Source: Brachypterus glaber
Lineage: Eukaryota > Arthropoda > Insecta > Coleoptera > Kateretidae
DNA: 64,000 bases
Direction: 5' to 3'
Assembly (NCBI GenBank): GCA_958510825.1
Contig: OY294048.1
Coordinates: 29,415,026 to 29,479,025, forward strand
Part shown: positions 9,960 through 20,157 of the stretch, in pieces
Layout: every line of letters begins with the position of its first letter
How positions within the stretch are numbered: position 1 is the first letter of the stretch
Translations under genes and position numbers: made by a program
The notes under the pieces: generated by a model
Database searches by the model: none
Told to the model about the DNA's origin: nothing
The model's input: the letters and a program-made list of their open reading frames with translations, nothing else

Positions 9960-12098
9960 GTGCGAGAAAGGATAAATGAAGATAAAAGGAAGCTAGACAA
10001 CGTATCAGACCAACTATACCGCTTGCATCAGAAACTGGGTAAGACAATTGATTTTGATTTATTTCATGTACTAGATACTATAACTTATGAACACGCTCAT
10101 GCTATTGGTGTTAAAGTCTCAGAAATCCAAAAGAAAAAGTTTTCTTCTTTGGATAGTAAAGAGAAACCTCCAGTAAATTCAAACACTGTTGTTAATTTGT
10201 CAAAGACAAACTTAACAGAATGTGAGATCTCTTTGCTGTCCAAAGGACATAACTTTACCATTACACCTAGGACAGTACCAACAGAAGAAATAATTTCTAT
10301 AGTGGAGTCTTCCTTGTCTTCATTACCCCCGGTAGATGCAGAGATAGTACGTTATGAAACGGCTAAGATTCTGAAAAAGTCAAAACCACCTAAGTCTAAC
10401 CTGACAAGGGAGGAATATTTAGCTTTAAAGAATCTTAATCGTAATGACGATATTATTGTTGTGCCTGCTGATAAGGGTAATGCCACTGTGGTGATGGACA
10501 AACTTGACTATTTTAACAAAATAACGGAACTCATAGACAATGACACATACGAAAAACTCGAGACCGATCCTACTGGAAAATTTGAACGAAAAATCACACA
10601 ATTACTTAAACAATCCTCCCTTACACCTCTTGAAATTTATAATCTAACCCCCCGAGACTCCCGCGTACCAAAATTATATGGTTTACCTAAAATTCACAAG
10701 GACGGTGCCCCTCTTAGACCAATTGTCAGCACAATAGGTTCCCCTACGTATAAACTTGCCAAACACCTTGCCCAAATCTTAAATCAGTTAGTTGGAAAAA
10801 CGAGGTCTTATGTAAAAAATTCTACTCATTTTGTACAAACCTTATCGACAGTGACCCTGGACCCCTCGGACATAATGGTTAGTTTCGACGTAGAATCTCT
10901 ATTTACTAACGTTCCCGTTCCCGATACAATAAATATTATACGAGACCTACTTACAACTGGAAACCTTGACCCTAAGTTATGTAAATTATTTGAAGCTTGT
11001 CTGACATCTACATATTTTCTGATACAGGGAGAGTTCTATGAACAAGTGTCAGGCGCCGCAATGGGATCCCCATTATCACCCCCTGCGGCCAATGCTTTCA
11101 TGGAATACTTCGAGAAAAACGCTATTGAGTCATTTCCATTAAAACCTAAAATTTGGCGCAGATACGTAGACGATGTCTATGCTATTTGGCCCCATGGCAT
11201 GGAAAGCCTTCAAGGTTTTCTAAATCACCTCAATTCCCAACATAAATCTATACGGTTTACGATGGAAATTGAGAACAACGGATCACTTCCCTTTTTGGAC
11301 GTTTTGGTTTACAAAACGGAAAATGGCTCAATAGGACACTCGGTATACAGGAAGAAAACCCACACTGACAGATACCTAAACGCATTTTCACATCACCATC
11401 CCTCTCAAAAACGCTCGGTAGTTAATTCACTTGTTCATAGGGCTTTCATGATTTCAGACAAGAATTCCCTAGACACAGAACTCCTTAAACTAACCAAAGC
11501 CTTGACCATGAACGGTTATACCAAAAAAGACATTAATAAGACCATATACAAATACAGAAATCCCAGACCTAAACAACAGGACAATAGTGACAATGACAGA
11601 CAGACACAAGTTATACTTCCCTATGTAAGCGGTATCACGGATAAAATAGGTAAACTTTTGAAGAAGTCAAATATTAAGCCTATATTTCGGTCCAACCAAA
11701 AATTAGGTCAATGTTTGACTTCAACAAAAGACAAAATACCCCTGAGTTCAGAAGGCGTATATAAAATACCCTGCTCCTGTGGTACGGTTTACATAGGTGA
11801 AACTAAGAGAAAAATTTCTACAAGACTTCAAGAGCATGAGCGCAATATAAGAAAGAAACAAATTTCCTTATCGGCAGTAGCCGAACATGTACATGAAACA
11901 GGTCATAAAATCAATTTGTCTGAAACAAAACAAATATTAACAGAAAACAGAAAAATGCCAAGGAAGATACGGGAATCGATAGAAATCATCAAGCATCCTA
12001 ACAATATCAATCGGGACACTGGTTACCACTTACCTGCAATATGGAAGTCTTTGATAGGAAAAACCTCGTCACGGGTGAATAACCACAACTCGTCATAA
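9960..12098 (+). CDS. Penelope-like reverse transcriptase with GIY-YIG endonuclease
   Basis: The 712-codon open frame encodes the single polyprotein of a Penelope-like element, which copies its RNA into DNA at a nicked chromosomal target. Visible in order: KLYGLPKIHK (about 239-248) and PLRPIVS (251-257), the conserved PLE RT entry; SFDVESLF (308-315, motif A); GAAMGSPLSP (365-374, motif B); YVDD (402-405, catalytic aspartates); a linker; then a GIY-YIG nuclease with GVYK (599-602), YIGET (611-615) and the downstream arginine and EH residues. No frameshift or internal stop is present. The start given is a GTG because there is no ATG before residue 179; the true start must come from upstream or from splicing. 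A TTTATTATTTATTAG acceptor-like run precedes the frame. The family is certain; activity is unknown. Confidence 0.9.
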   Translation: MRERINEDKRKLDNVSDQLYRLHQKLGKTIDFDLFHVLDTITYEHAHAIGVKVSEIQKKKFSSLDSKEKPPVNSNTVVNLSKTNLTECEISLLSKGHNFTITPRTVPTEEIISIVESSLSSLPPVDAEIVRYETAKILKKSKPPKSNLTREEYLALKNLNRNDDIIVVPADKGNATVVMDKLDYFNKITELIDNDTYEKLETDPTGKFERKITQLLKQSSLTPLEIYNLTPRDSRVPKLYGLPKIHKDGAPLRPIVSTIGSPTYKLAKHLAQILNQLVGKTRSYVKNSTHFVQTLSTVTLDPSDIMVSFDVESLFTNVPVPDTINIIRDLLTTGNLDPKLCKLFEACLTSTYFLIQGEFYEQVSGAAMGSPLSPPAANAFMEYFEKNAIESFPLKPKIWRRYVDDVYAIWPHGMESLQGFLNHLNSQHKSIRFTMEIENNGSLPFLDVLVYKTENGSIGHSVYRKKTHTDRYLNAFSHHHPSQKRSVVNSLVHRAFMISDKNSLDTELLKLTKALTMNGYTKKDINKTIYKYRNPRPKQQDNSDNDRQTQVILPYVSGITDKIGKLLKKSNIKPIFRSNQKLGQCLTSTKDKIPLSSEGVYKIPCSCGTVYIGETKRKISTRLQEHERNIRKKQISLSAVAEHVHETGHKINLSETKQILTENRKMPRKIRESIEIIKHPNNINRDTGYHLPAIWKSLIGKTSSRVNNHNSS

Positions 12099-12140
12099 AT
12101 AATGACACAAGTTGATTCGAAACTTAGTTTCAGATTAATC

Positions 12141-12178
12141 CCTGAAGATGTCTCTAGTAGTAAGAGACGAAACGTCGG
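12141..12178 (+). ncRNA. Hammerhead-like ribozyme motif in Penelope 3' tail
   Basis: The parts read CTGAAGA (12142-12148, fits the hammerhead box CUGANGA), a perfect 6-bp stem GTCTCT / AGAGAC (12150-12155 and 12163-12168) with loop AGTAGTA, then GAAAC (12169-12173) and GTC. Penelope-like elements are known to carry minimal hammerhead ribozymes. Departures from consensus are one extra T between the first box and stem II and no clear stem III, so self-cleavage is uncertain. The same motif recurs at 19819-19856 and 20223-20260. Confidence 0.5.
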
Positions 12179-12329
12179 AAAGTGAAAATCCATTAACACG
12201 GTCTAAACCCGAAAGTGAAAGTTCTTTATATCTTAATGGCCGTGAAAGCTTAAAATCTAAAATAGATTTATCTTAATTATCCAACTTACCCGGAATTATA
12301 CGAGCATCAAACTGAAACGGGACCACCTC

Positions 12330-12471
12330 ATGAATGCCCTCTTTGTTGCAAAAAGTTTCATCAAATTCCGTTCATCCATTCCAAAGTTATGCGGGAACAA
12401 ACATAAAAAAAAACAAAGTCACACGTCGAATTGATAACCTCCTCCTTTTTGGAAGTAGGTTAAAAAAACTG
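12330..12471 (+). repeat. Interspersed-repeat 3' tail
   Basis: The segment ends with a CGAATTGATAACCTCCTCC block, then TTTTTGGAAGTAGGTTAAAAA (shown in part). From memory this closing phrase is a very common repeat end in insect genomes. The short open frame at 12334-12621 runs through it and is not considered a gene. The family was not identified. Confidence 0.45.
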
Positions 12472-12696
12472 GGAAACCCTTCTTATTTTTTAAGACCGTG
12501 GATATTTATCTCCAACTTTTATTTTATTTTTAAATTGAAAAGCATCCTCGAAACCACTAAATCCTCAAACATTGCTCAAGTTCTATATACTGTATTAATT
12601 AGTAACCACAAAACTAGCTAATCGAGAGGTAATAATTAATACATAGAAACTTGTAGGTAGATCCATATACCTACTGTATTGTAACAATAATAGGTA

Positions 12697-13270
12697 CACT
12701 GATAAAACAGTTTATTTGTGGGTACTAATTACACTAGGCAACACGGTTTCTTGCCCTGATTGGAGTCATATGTTTTTTAACTAATTTTGGGTTGCTGAAA
12801 CCGAATCTGGCCTCAGAATATTTCTACTACAGTAGGTCCTTGGCATATATATTTTTGAGTTCCTCGTACTTTTTTTAATATACCCTAAAATTTTCAAAGT
12901 CCTACTCTTTCAGATTTTGGACTTATATCTCAAAAATTTTAGGTGCTGAAATTTTTCTAAGGTCAGATTCGGTTTCTACGCCCTCGAATTAGTAAGAAAA
13001 ATTTACTTTCCGATAGGGGCAAAATAAAAAGTTGAAATTTGTTGCCTAGTGTTTTGGTCGGATAAAGCTAATTAAATTATTTGGCTGTGAGTAATAAATT
13101 TTATTTCTGTCAAATAAACTATTTTCTTCCAATTAGTATATGATTTTGAAATTAAAATATTATAATAAATATTTTAATTAAAACATGAACTAACATTTGA
13201 CTAAAATAAAATTTATTACTCACAACCAAATAATTTAATTCGCCAAATCCAAATAAATCTAAATTATCTC
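12697..13270. mobile_element. Palindromic MITE (family P) interrupted by an insertion
   Basis: The left end CACTGATAAAACAGTTTATT and the right part with CAACCAAATAATTTAATTCG match the copies at 7128 and 46411. The left arm is broken at about 12731 and resumes at about 13053 (GGATAAAGCTAATTAAATTA), which dates the inner element as the later insertion. Confidence 0.6.
12731..13052. mobile_element. CACTA-like nested MITE (322 bp)
   Basis: The termini are ACACTAGGCAACA and its exact complement TGTTGCCTAGTGT. Inside lie subterminal inverted copies of a GCTGAAACCGAATCTG type sequence. Ends beginning CACTA suggest the CACTA (En/Spm) group, but a clean 3-bp target duplication is not seen (TTA against TTT). 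There is no transposase. Confidence 0.6.
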
Positions 13271-13293
13271 TTATATCAGTATAATATTACAGT

Positions 13294-14549
13294 AGACCAG
13301 GGTCGATAATTTTTGAAACCAAAAAAAAATAATAGTAGGATGAAACCCGTTAAATAAGGACGAGAATATAACAAAAATAATTTACGGGCGATCTGAGATC
13401 GGGAAGTGGAAGGGGGTGAGTTTTTAAGGGTAAAAAACGGTGTATCTCGATTTCCGGCAAAACTCCAAGTCCTATGGAAAAAATTAAATGACAAAGTTGT
13501 AGGTAATAAAGAGACCTACAACTTTTGTAATTACACTTTTTTCACATAACCTCAAAATTTATGTGAAAAATTCAAATAATCAAGTTTTTGGTTTGGACTT
13601 TTTATCTTATGCAAAAAAAAATTTTTTTTCACTAAATTTGGTGAAAACTTACCTTTTTATGTCCTAAAGACACTGTAATTTTTTTGATTTGAAATATTTA
13701 TTTTTTCACCTTATTTTGACTTTTTATTTATACTTTATACTTTTTACTTTTTTATTTAGAACAACTATTTTCGCATGTTTCTTGCAATCTTTATGATTTA
13801 TGAATTTGTAATTTTTTTGTTTATCAATGTAACATAGAATCATACGTTTTTCAAGTAATTAAAGTGTAAATTTTACTAAATAGCTCAAAATTGTACATAG
13901 TGATTAAAAAAAAAAATCGGATTCGAGTTTTTTTCTTTTCTTTGCATTTTCTGAGAACATTTACGATAGTAATGTATATATTTTTTTACATTATCAGAAA
14001 GAAGAGATTTCAACGAACAAAAAACTCCCCGACTTTTTTTAAAAAGCTGATATTTTGACGCGAGAATTTTCGATTGAAAATTAGGGTGTTTTTTCGATAT
14101 TAAGTCAAAATAAGGTGAAAAAATAAATATTTCAAATCAAAAAAATTACAGTCTTTAGGACATATAAAGGTAAGTTTTCACTAAATTTCGTGAAAAAAAA
14201 TTTTTTTTTTGCATAACAAAAAGTCCAAACCAAAAACTTGATTATTTGAATTTTTCACATAAATTTTGAGGTTATGTGAAAAATGTGTAATTACAAAAGT
14301 TGTAGGTCTTTTTATTACCTACAACTTTGTCATTTAATTTTTTCCCATAAGACTTGTAGTTTTGCCGGAAATCGAGATACACCGTTTTTTACCCTTAAAA
14401 ACTCACCCCCTTCCACTTCCCGACCTCAGATAGCCCGTAAATTATTTTTCCTTTCATTATTATTATATTCTCGTCCTTTTTTAATGGGTTTCATCCTACT
14501 ATAATTTTTTTTCACTTTTTACCATTTTCAAAATTATCGACCCTGGTCT
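13294..14549 (+). mobile_element. 1256-bp foldback element, copy 1
   Basis: The ends are AGACCAGGGTCGATAATTTT and its complement, flanked by the 5-bp direct repeat ACAGT (13289-13293 and 14550-14554). Long complementary arms of roughly 0.4-0.5 kb flank a unique AT-rich centre. The second copy at 60575-61838 has its centre in the opposite orientation and its own 5-bp duplication, AGTAT. Open frames in the arms (13276-13494 and 14283-14504) are mirror images of the same non-coding sequence. No transposase is present, and the superfamily was not recognised. Confidence 0.85.
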
Positions 14550-14621
14550 ACAGTATGTATTATGCAGAATACATTTATAATTCATATTTTACTGAAACTT
14601 TTATATGTTAATTCAAATTAA

Positions 14622-15654
14622 CCCGGCGCGTGTGTGGTGAGAAATTATAACATCGCGTGTGTGGTGGGTGTAATCCACCCTCAACTTTAAAAAATCATAT
14701 AAAAAAAAGTAATGTGTTTTTTCCTAAAATAATCATTTGTTTAGATTTCTATACTAATATATTTAATAGAAGTATAAAAATCATATTTTTATTTTATCTG
14801 TTTAAGGAAATACAAAACTCGATCCCATAGAATGCATATTTACAAGAAAAAATGCTTACTTGGAGATATAAATCGGGCAAAAACAAATCTTTGTTTAAAA
14901 CACTAAAAAAACAACTTTATTTATCCAAATAAAATCAAATTAAAAATAATGAGAAAAAAAATTATTTAAGAAAATTAAAATTTTATATGGTGTAAAATTA
15001 TAAATATTTTTATAACGTTAAGTATGTGGTGGGATTAGATCCTCCCATACGGAACTTTGAAACCGCTAAAAAAATAAACGTGTAGGATAAGGGTCAAACA
15101 AAAATTGTTATTATGTTCTCTATGCGTTTACCTACATCTATTAAAGGGAAGAAGCAGGTCCGGCCCTTGCATTTTTGCATTTCTGCTCCCGGAAGCAAGC
15201 CTTGAACTTGGCGCCCCTAGCAAAAAAAAGCTTTGTCCCTGACGGTTTCTGTCAAGACTTGCGACCCATCTTAAAAAAAAATAAACTTTGTCCCTGAAGG
15301 TTCTGCCAAAACTTGGCGCCCCTCGTCGCAAAAAGACAAAAAAAGCTTTGTCCCTGACGATTTCTACCAAGACTTGACGCCCCACCCTAAAAAAAAGCTT
15401 TGTCCCTTTCAGCCAAAATTTGGCGAGCCCTAGCAATAAAAAACACCCTGGAAAAAAAAATAACAATATCAAATGACTGAAAAAAATGTCCCTCGACGGC
15501 GCCCCTTTAGGCTCGCTCCCTAAAGCAGGGGGTTCACTTAATTCATACAAAGGCCAGCTCCGTGAAGAGGAGAATATTAAAAAAAAATACTTCGAGGCAG
15601 TATACGTTTGAAATATGTGATGGGTGATTTTAACCTCACCAAATATGCGCCGGG
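14622..15654. mobile_element. piggyBac-type non-autonomous element
   Basis: The ends are CCCGGCGCGTGTGTGGTGAG and the approximate complement CTCACCAAATATGCGCCGGG, each directly flanked by TTAA (14618-14621 and 15655-15658). TTAA target sites and CCC-started termini are the signature of piggyBac elements. It has no transposase gene. The interior contains the tandem repeat at 15205-15440 and possibly a further hAT-like insertion around 15155-15560. Confidence 0.75.
15205..15440. repeat. Degenerate 50-60-bp tandem repeat
   Basis: About five imperfect units share TTGGCGCCCCT, A-rich spacers, AAGCTTTGTCCCTGA and a closing ACTTG. Unit starts are near 15211, 15261, 15315, 15375 and 15422. The 140-codon minus-strand open frame here is a by-product of this repeat. 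Confidence 0.6.
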
Positions 15655-15658
15655 TTAA

Positions 15659-16058
15659 AAGTGTCGTATCAGACTAGTTTACCAAAAATATAGGGTCGTA
15701 TCCGAGATAAGTACCTATTTATTTATTTTTTTATTTATCTTAGTTCGTCTGGTCACCAAAACGTCAGATTAAGCTGAGTGACATAGGGTCACTCGATTAG
15801 TATTTACTCTGTCTAGTTTTCTGGTTTTTAGCTGTTTGGGTTTCTGGAAGTTTTTGTCCAGACTGACCAACCTCAAAACACACTAACATACCAACTAGAC
15901 AAAGCAACAACTGATAGAAAGAAAGTAGAGGGTTATTCATTACTAAAAATAACTTTTGTAAAAGTCGTTTTCATATAAGTTTTTGTTCCATTTTAATAAA
16001 AAATATTAGAGAGCTTTTAACCCTTAAACGGTTTTTGTACCCTGGAAGGGACTTTGTG
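15659..16058. other. AT-rich spacer
   Basis: Nothing codes here. The sequence before 16059 is the pre-insertion flank of the non-LTR element, whose other flank resumes at 17704. Confidence 0.4.
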
Positions 16059-16071
16059 ATCTTAGTGATTA

Positions 16072-17690
16072 GTTTAGTTTGTTCAGTGCGGGGTTCACTG
16101 CCCTCAACACCTGGTCCCTAGGGACCTTTGTGTTAACCGCACAGATCTTCTCATAACATCCCTGTTTCTTTTATAAAGTCCAGGTAAGGTTTCAGGGGAG
16201 TGTTCATGATCCCGTTTGGTTCCAGCGAGTCGTTCCCAAAGTACCTCCATCTTAGCCCTATTAGGGATGGACATTCACATATGAGGTGGTAGGGCTCTTC
16301 GTCCCCTTCCCCACATCTCCTGCACACGGGGCTCGTAGTCTGTCCCATTTGGTGTCGGTGCTTATTTAGTAAGTAGTGCCCAGTTATTATACCCGTTATT
16401 GCTCTCAGTTGACTTCTGGACATGCCTAGAAGTAAGCTGGTTCTTTTCTTGGTTGGCCCCCCTAGAAAGAGTTTAGTGTCTCATTTTAGGTGCATCTATC
16501 CAATGTTGCTGGTGTTCATTCCTCAACATTTTCCTGACCTCGTGTCTGGCAGTGGAATAAGATACCCCACAGCACGGTTCTGGTCCTGTGAGTACGGCTT
16601 CACTCCCCTTTCTTGCCAGGTCGTCTGCCTTCTCATTACCATCTATTCCTTGATGTCCTGGTACCCATATCAAATTTACTTTGTTATGTTCAGCCAGTTT
16701 ACATAGCTCGCTGTGGCATTCATATACCAGTTCCGAGCTAAAGGCATATGAATCTAATGCCTTTATTGCTGCCTGGCTGTCTGAAATGATATTTACTGTC
16801 CTACCCGTGTAGGACTCCGATACCATTTCTTGTGCGCAGACATAAATCGCATAGATTTCCGCTTGGAAAACGGTTGCCTTGGTTCCCAGCTTTAAGCTAA
16901 TTTCTTTGCCCGGTCCATGGATTCCTGCTCCCGTCCCTTCTTTCATTTTAGATCCATCTGTGTACCAGGTTTCACCTTTTAATAGTTTAGGGTATAGTCC
17001 ATCTTTCCATGCATCCCGGCTAGGTATTTCAGCCTTTGCCGGTTGCCTGAAATCATAGACTATAGCAATCCTATCTGTTTTCATGGATAGTATGTCTATA
17101 TTGTCAATTTTCTCAAAGATTTTGGTATGTTCTAACCCACTATGGCGGTCTCCCATGCCGTTAATACTTAGTCTGTACGCTGCCATAAGTCCCTCTGTTT
17201 TTGCCGCCAAATGTAATGGAGGCAGGTCCAGTAGGACTTTAAGTGCTGCGGTGGGGGTAGTATTCATTGCCCCCGTTATCCCGATGCAGGCCAGTCTTTT
17301 TACCTTGTTTAGCATCAGTCTGTTGTTAGTGGCATTGGCTTTATGCCACCACACTATCGCAGCATATGTCACTATGGGTTTTACAATCACCTTGTATGCC
17401 CAGTGCAACATTCCAGGTTTAATTCCCCAGTTTTTGCTAAACACTCGTCTACAAGCCCATAGTGCTCTAATAGCTCTGTTTGTTTTATCTGTTAGATGGG
17501 GTTTATAAGACAACTTGCTATCTAGGATGACTCCGAGATACTTTCCTTACCCCACTAACTTCAACTTAGTTCCAAATAACCTTGGAGGCTCAATTACGAG
17601 TTTTTTTTTGTTGGTAAATGGAATAAGTGTGGTTTCTGTAGGGTTTACCGACAGTTCCACTCTTCTGCACCAATTCTCTATGACCTATCT
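16072..17690 (-). mobile_element. 5'-truncated RNase H-bearing non-LTR retrotransposon
   Basis: On the minus strand the unit starts inside the reverse transcriptase ORF and ends in a TAAC/TAAAC-type 3' tail (plus strand AGTTTAGTTTGTTCAGTG). Tail fragments of the same family lie at 19591-19760 (plus) and 58755-59003 (minus). The RNase H and terminal CCHC segment after RT place it in the I/R1/LOA-like part of the non-LTR tree; the exact clade was not determined. Confidence 0.85.
16151..17690 (-). pseudogene. Non-LTR ORF2 C-terminal part: RT thumb, RNase H, zinc finger
   Basis: The minus-strand frame begins in the region after the RT palm (KYLGV is recognisable next to the break), then a thumb segment, then an RNase H domain. 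The RNase H residues are YTDGS (16956 region), QAEIYA, ISDSQAA, VPGHQG and EKADDLA, so all DEDD positions and the histidine are kept. The end carries a cysteine-histidine cluster, CRRCGEGDEEPYHLICECP (shown within limits), typical of non-LTR ORF2 tails. Two lesions inactivate it: an in-frame TAA at 17547-17549 and a one-base frameshift around 16473-16490, between the RNase H part and the CCHC part. The RT catalytic core is absent because of 5' truncation. Confidence 0.85.
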
Positions 17691-17703
17691 ATCTTAGTGA
17701 TTA

Positions 17704-18555
17704 CAGCACTTTGCTTAGTACTAGCCATGGAAAAGTGTGCAAAAAAATTTTTGATAATATTATTTTTTGTATTTTTTTCCTAACTAAAAAAACATACTAA
17801 AATTGTGGTTTTATTTTTTATAAGCGAGAGCCCGTTTAAGGGTTAAAAGTTTTTTTTTTGCTCAATATTGAGTATTTAGTCTTGTAATAAATACCAGACA
17901 AAAATAATTATTAATTTCCATTTAAAATAACCTTTTAACTCTCTAATATAAAATTTACATATAAGTTTTTCGAAAGTGGAACTATATTTTTTTGTTTCGG
18001 ATTCACATTTCAAATTACCCCCTAAAATTGAATAGAATAGCTACACGAGAAGCAAAAGTCTTGTAACCTTGTATTTTTAGATTTGTCCATATATCAAATA
18101 TATACTTTTATATTCATATTATACATAAGTCATATTTGCCTAAAATACTCAATAATTATAGTTATTCAATAAAACTTTCCTAAATCCGCTTCGGGATGTT
18201 AAAAATTTTTTTTGCTATTTTAGGTAGGGGAGGCAAACCAAAAACGACAATCTTGACTTGAACTATGCAAAAGCAAAAAAAGTGGGCTTTTGAGGGTCAA
18301 CCATTGGCAAAAATTACGTAACGTAATTATTGTACAATTGGTTATGCTTATCGCCATTGTCAGTTCTGCCTTAATTTACAGGAGTCTTTTCATGTCTGAT
18401 AGACTTATGGAGTTTAAATAATTAACTCATTATTAGACACTTTTATTAATTTGTTGTAATGAGTATTTTTGGGGTTGCTAAAATATATTGTTTTTAAATT
18501 TAAACGTCAACGTTGCTCACGAAACGTACTTTAAGATGTTGTGCAAAAATACCAT
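17704..18555. other. AT-rich sequence without recognised genes
   Basis: No open frame or element end was recognised. ATTACGTAACGTAATTA, a small palindrome, lies near 18313. Confidence 0.4.
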
Positions 18556-18557
18556 CA

Positions 18558-18826
18558 ATGGGAGGCGTAGCGTAGTGGCTAGCGCGTATGCATAGCAAGC
18601 CTACTAGAGTGAGTTCGATTCCAACTGGCGCCGATTTGCCTTTTTCAGTTAATTAATAACTGAAATTTAGCGAAGGCCATAAGTGAAACGGACACTCCCT
18701 AGAAAAAGGTTCGAAAGTCAGTATAAGCCGGTGGTTCTATCTACTAATAGCCCACACAAGTCCTGGACTTACGGAATGCTTAATTAAGTAGAATAGTATG
18801 AAGTTAAAAAAAAACAAACAAACAAA
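18558..18826 (+). mobile_element. tRNA-derived SINE, copy 1
   Basis: The head has a box A-like GCGTAGTGGCTAGCGCG and a box B GAGTTCGATTCC (18610-18621). The body contains GGCGCCGATTTGCC, a TTCAGTTAATTAATAACTGA palindrome, CGGACACTCCCT and AGCCCACACAAGTCCTGGAC (in parts), and it ends in an A-rich AAACAAAC tail. It matches 43453-43740 and 63838-64000. SINEs are transcribed by RNA polymerase III and moved by the RT of a partner LINE; the partner was not identified. Confidence 0.8.
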
Positions 18827-19590
18827 TGTATCGAGACATTTTTCATGATTTGGCAACTTAAAAATTGTTTCCAAAGTTGCAGTTTATCCATCCAGAGTAC
18901 AAACAAGCGAATTGATAGATATTTTTCTTGTGATTTTATAGCTAACTAACTCGGAAATAGCGTTAAAAATATATTTTATCAAAATAATAGATTTTATGAT
19001 AATATAAAAAATTTAGTTTAAAAAAGTTTTAAATACTTAATGTTTTTTTATTTGCTCAAATCAGGGCCTGTATAGTAATCCACCTGCTACCATCCTGGGA
19101 AACAATTGATAAGGGAAATAATTCCATGTTTACAGGTGCACTTAAAATGAATCCATTCAAATTATAATAAGCTACTGTGTTTTGTTTTTTTTATTTGGAC
19201 TTAGGACGAATTAATTATAATACAGGTGGTTTAATAAGGCTTACATCTTCAGAGGCGGTACCAGACCAGAAAGTTAACAACTTTAGAGAAGATAAACTTT
19301 TTTTTTACAATATTTATTTACATAATTTAAAAATCAAACTATTGTAAAATATTTGTCTCAGACAATTGTTCAGTATTAAGAAATTCAATATTATTATTAA
19401 AATGTTTGACCTACATGCACCAACTTATTTAATCTTATTGTAAAATCAAATATTCACCAATTAACACTGATTATAGCAAATGGTGAAAACACCTCTCACT
19501 GAGAGGCTCTCAGGGTCATGTTTTCGACAAAAACTTAATCTGAAACAATTATTGTAACTACAAAAACTGTTGTAAAACTATCTTCTATGT
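18827..19590. other. AT-rich sequence without recognised genes
   Basis: No gene was found. A small inverted pair (CCACCTG near 19080 and CAGGTGG near 19223) may mark a degraded element. Confidence 0.35.
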
Positions 19591-19760
19591 ACCAAATGGG
19601 ACAGACTACGAGCCCCGTGTGTAGGAGATGTGGGGAAGGGGACGAGGAGCCCTACCACCTCATATGTGAATATCCATCTCTAATAGGCCTAAGATAGGGA
19701 CCATGTGTTGAGGGCTGTGAACCCTTCACTGAACTAAACTAACTAACTAACTAACTAAAT
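19591..19760 (+). mobile_element. Non-LTR 3' fragment with (TAAC)n tail
   Basis: The start translates as QMGQTTSPVCRRCGEGDEEP, the same zinc-finger end as the element at 16072-17690. An internal deletion follows, then a clean ACTAACTAACTAACTAAC tail. It is a heavily 5'-truncated copy on the plus strand. Confidence 0.75.
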
Positions 19761-19764
19761 CTTA

Positions 19765-20157
19765 ACTATAAAGAACTTTCACTTTCGGGTTTAGACCGTG
19801 TTAATGGATTTTCATTTTCCGACGTTTCGTCTCTTACTACTAGAGACATCTTCAGGGATTAATCTGAAACTAAGTTTCGAATCAACTTGTGACACTATTT
19901 ATGACGAGTTGTGGTTATTCACCCGTGACGAGGTTTTTCCTATCAATGACTTCCATATTGCAGGTAAGTGGTAACCAGTGTCCCGATTGATATTGTTAGG
20001 ATGCTTGATGATTTCTATCGATTCCCGTATCTTCCTTGGCATTTTTCTGTTTTCTGTTAATATTTGTTTTGTTTCAGACAAGTTGATTTTATGACCTGTT
20101 TCATGTACATGTTCGGCTACTGCCGATAAGGAAATTTGTTTCTTTCTTATATTCTCG
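19765..20157 (-). pseudogene. Penelope 3' fragment, inverted half
   Basis: The minus strand carries the last about 85 codons of the Penelope-like ORF (from NIRKKQ through the AEHVHETGH box to the native stop) and the 3' tail with the hammerhead-like motif at 19819-19856. It is almost identical to 11850-12240. The RT and most of the GIY-YIG domain are missing, so it is non-functional. It meets a plus-strand copy of the same end at about 20158. Confidence 0.85.

Larger units (their letters stand above)
9915..12263 (+). mobile_element. Penelope-like retroelement
   Basis: The unit consists of the RT/GIY-YIG open frame and a 3' tail with a hammerhead-like motif. The right boundary near 12263 is set by the last sequence shared with the fragment at 20158-20345 (CTTAAAATCTAAAATA). 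The left boundary is uncertain: the reading frame is open from just after a TAG at 9912-9914 but has no ATG, so the element may be 5'-truncated or the first exon may lie upstream. No target duplication was found. Confidence 0.8.
16059..17703 (-). repeat. 13-bp target-site duplication pair
   Basis: ATCTTAGTGATTA occurs exactly at 16059-16071 and again at 17691-17703, bracketing the non-LTR element. This is the expected footprint of target-primed reverse transcription. Confidence 0.85.

Noticed and set aside
12334..12621. 95-codon plus-strand open frame after the Penelope element
   Set aside because: It starts inside an interspersed-repeat tail and continues into unrelated sequence.
15128..15550. 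140-codon minus-strand open frame
   Set aside because: It is explained by the degenerate 50-60-bp tandem repeat inside the piggyBac-type element.
17083..17508. 141-codon plus-strand open frame
   Set aside because: It is antisense to the RNase H-bearing non-LTR ORF, which has clear catalytic residues on the other strand.
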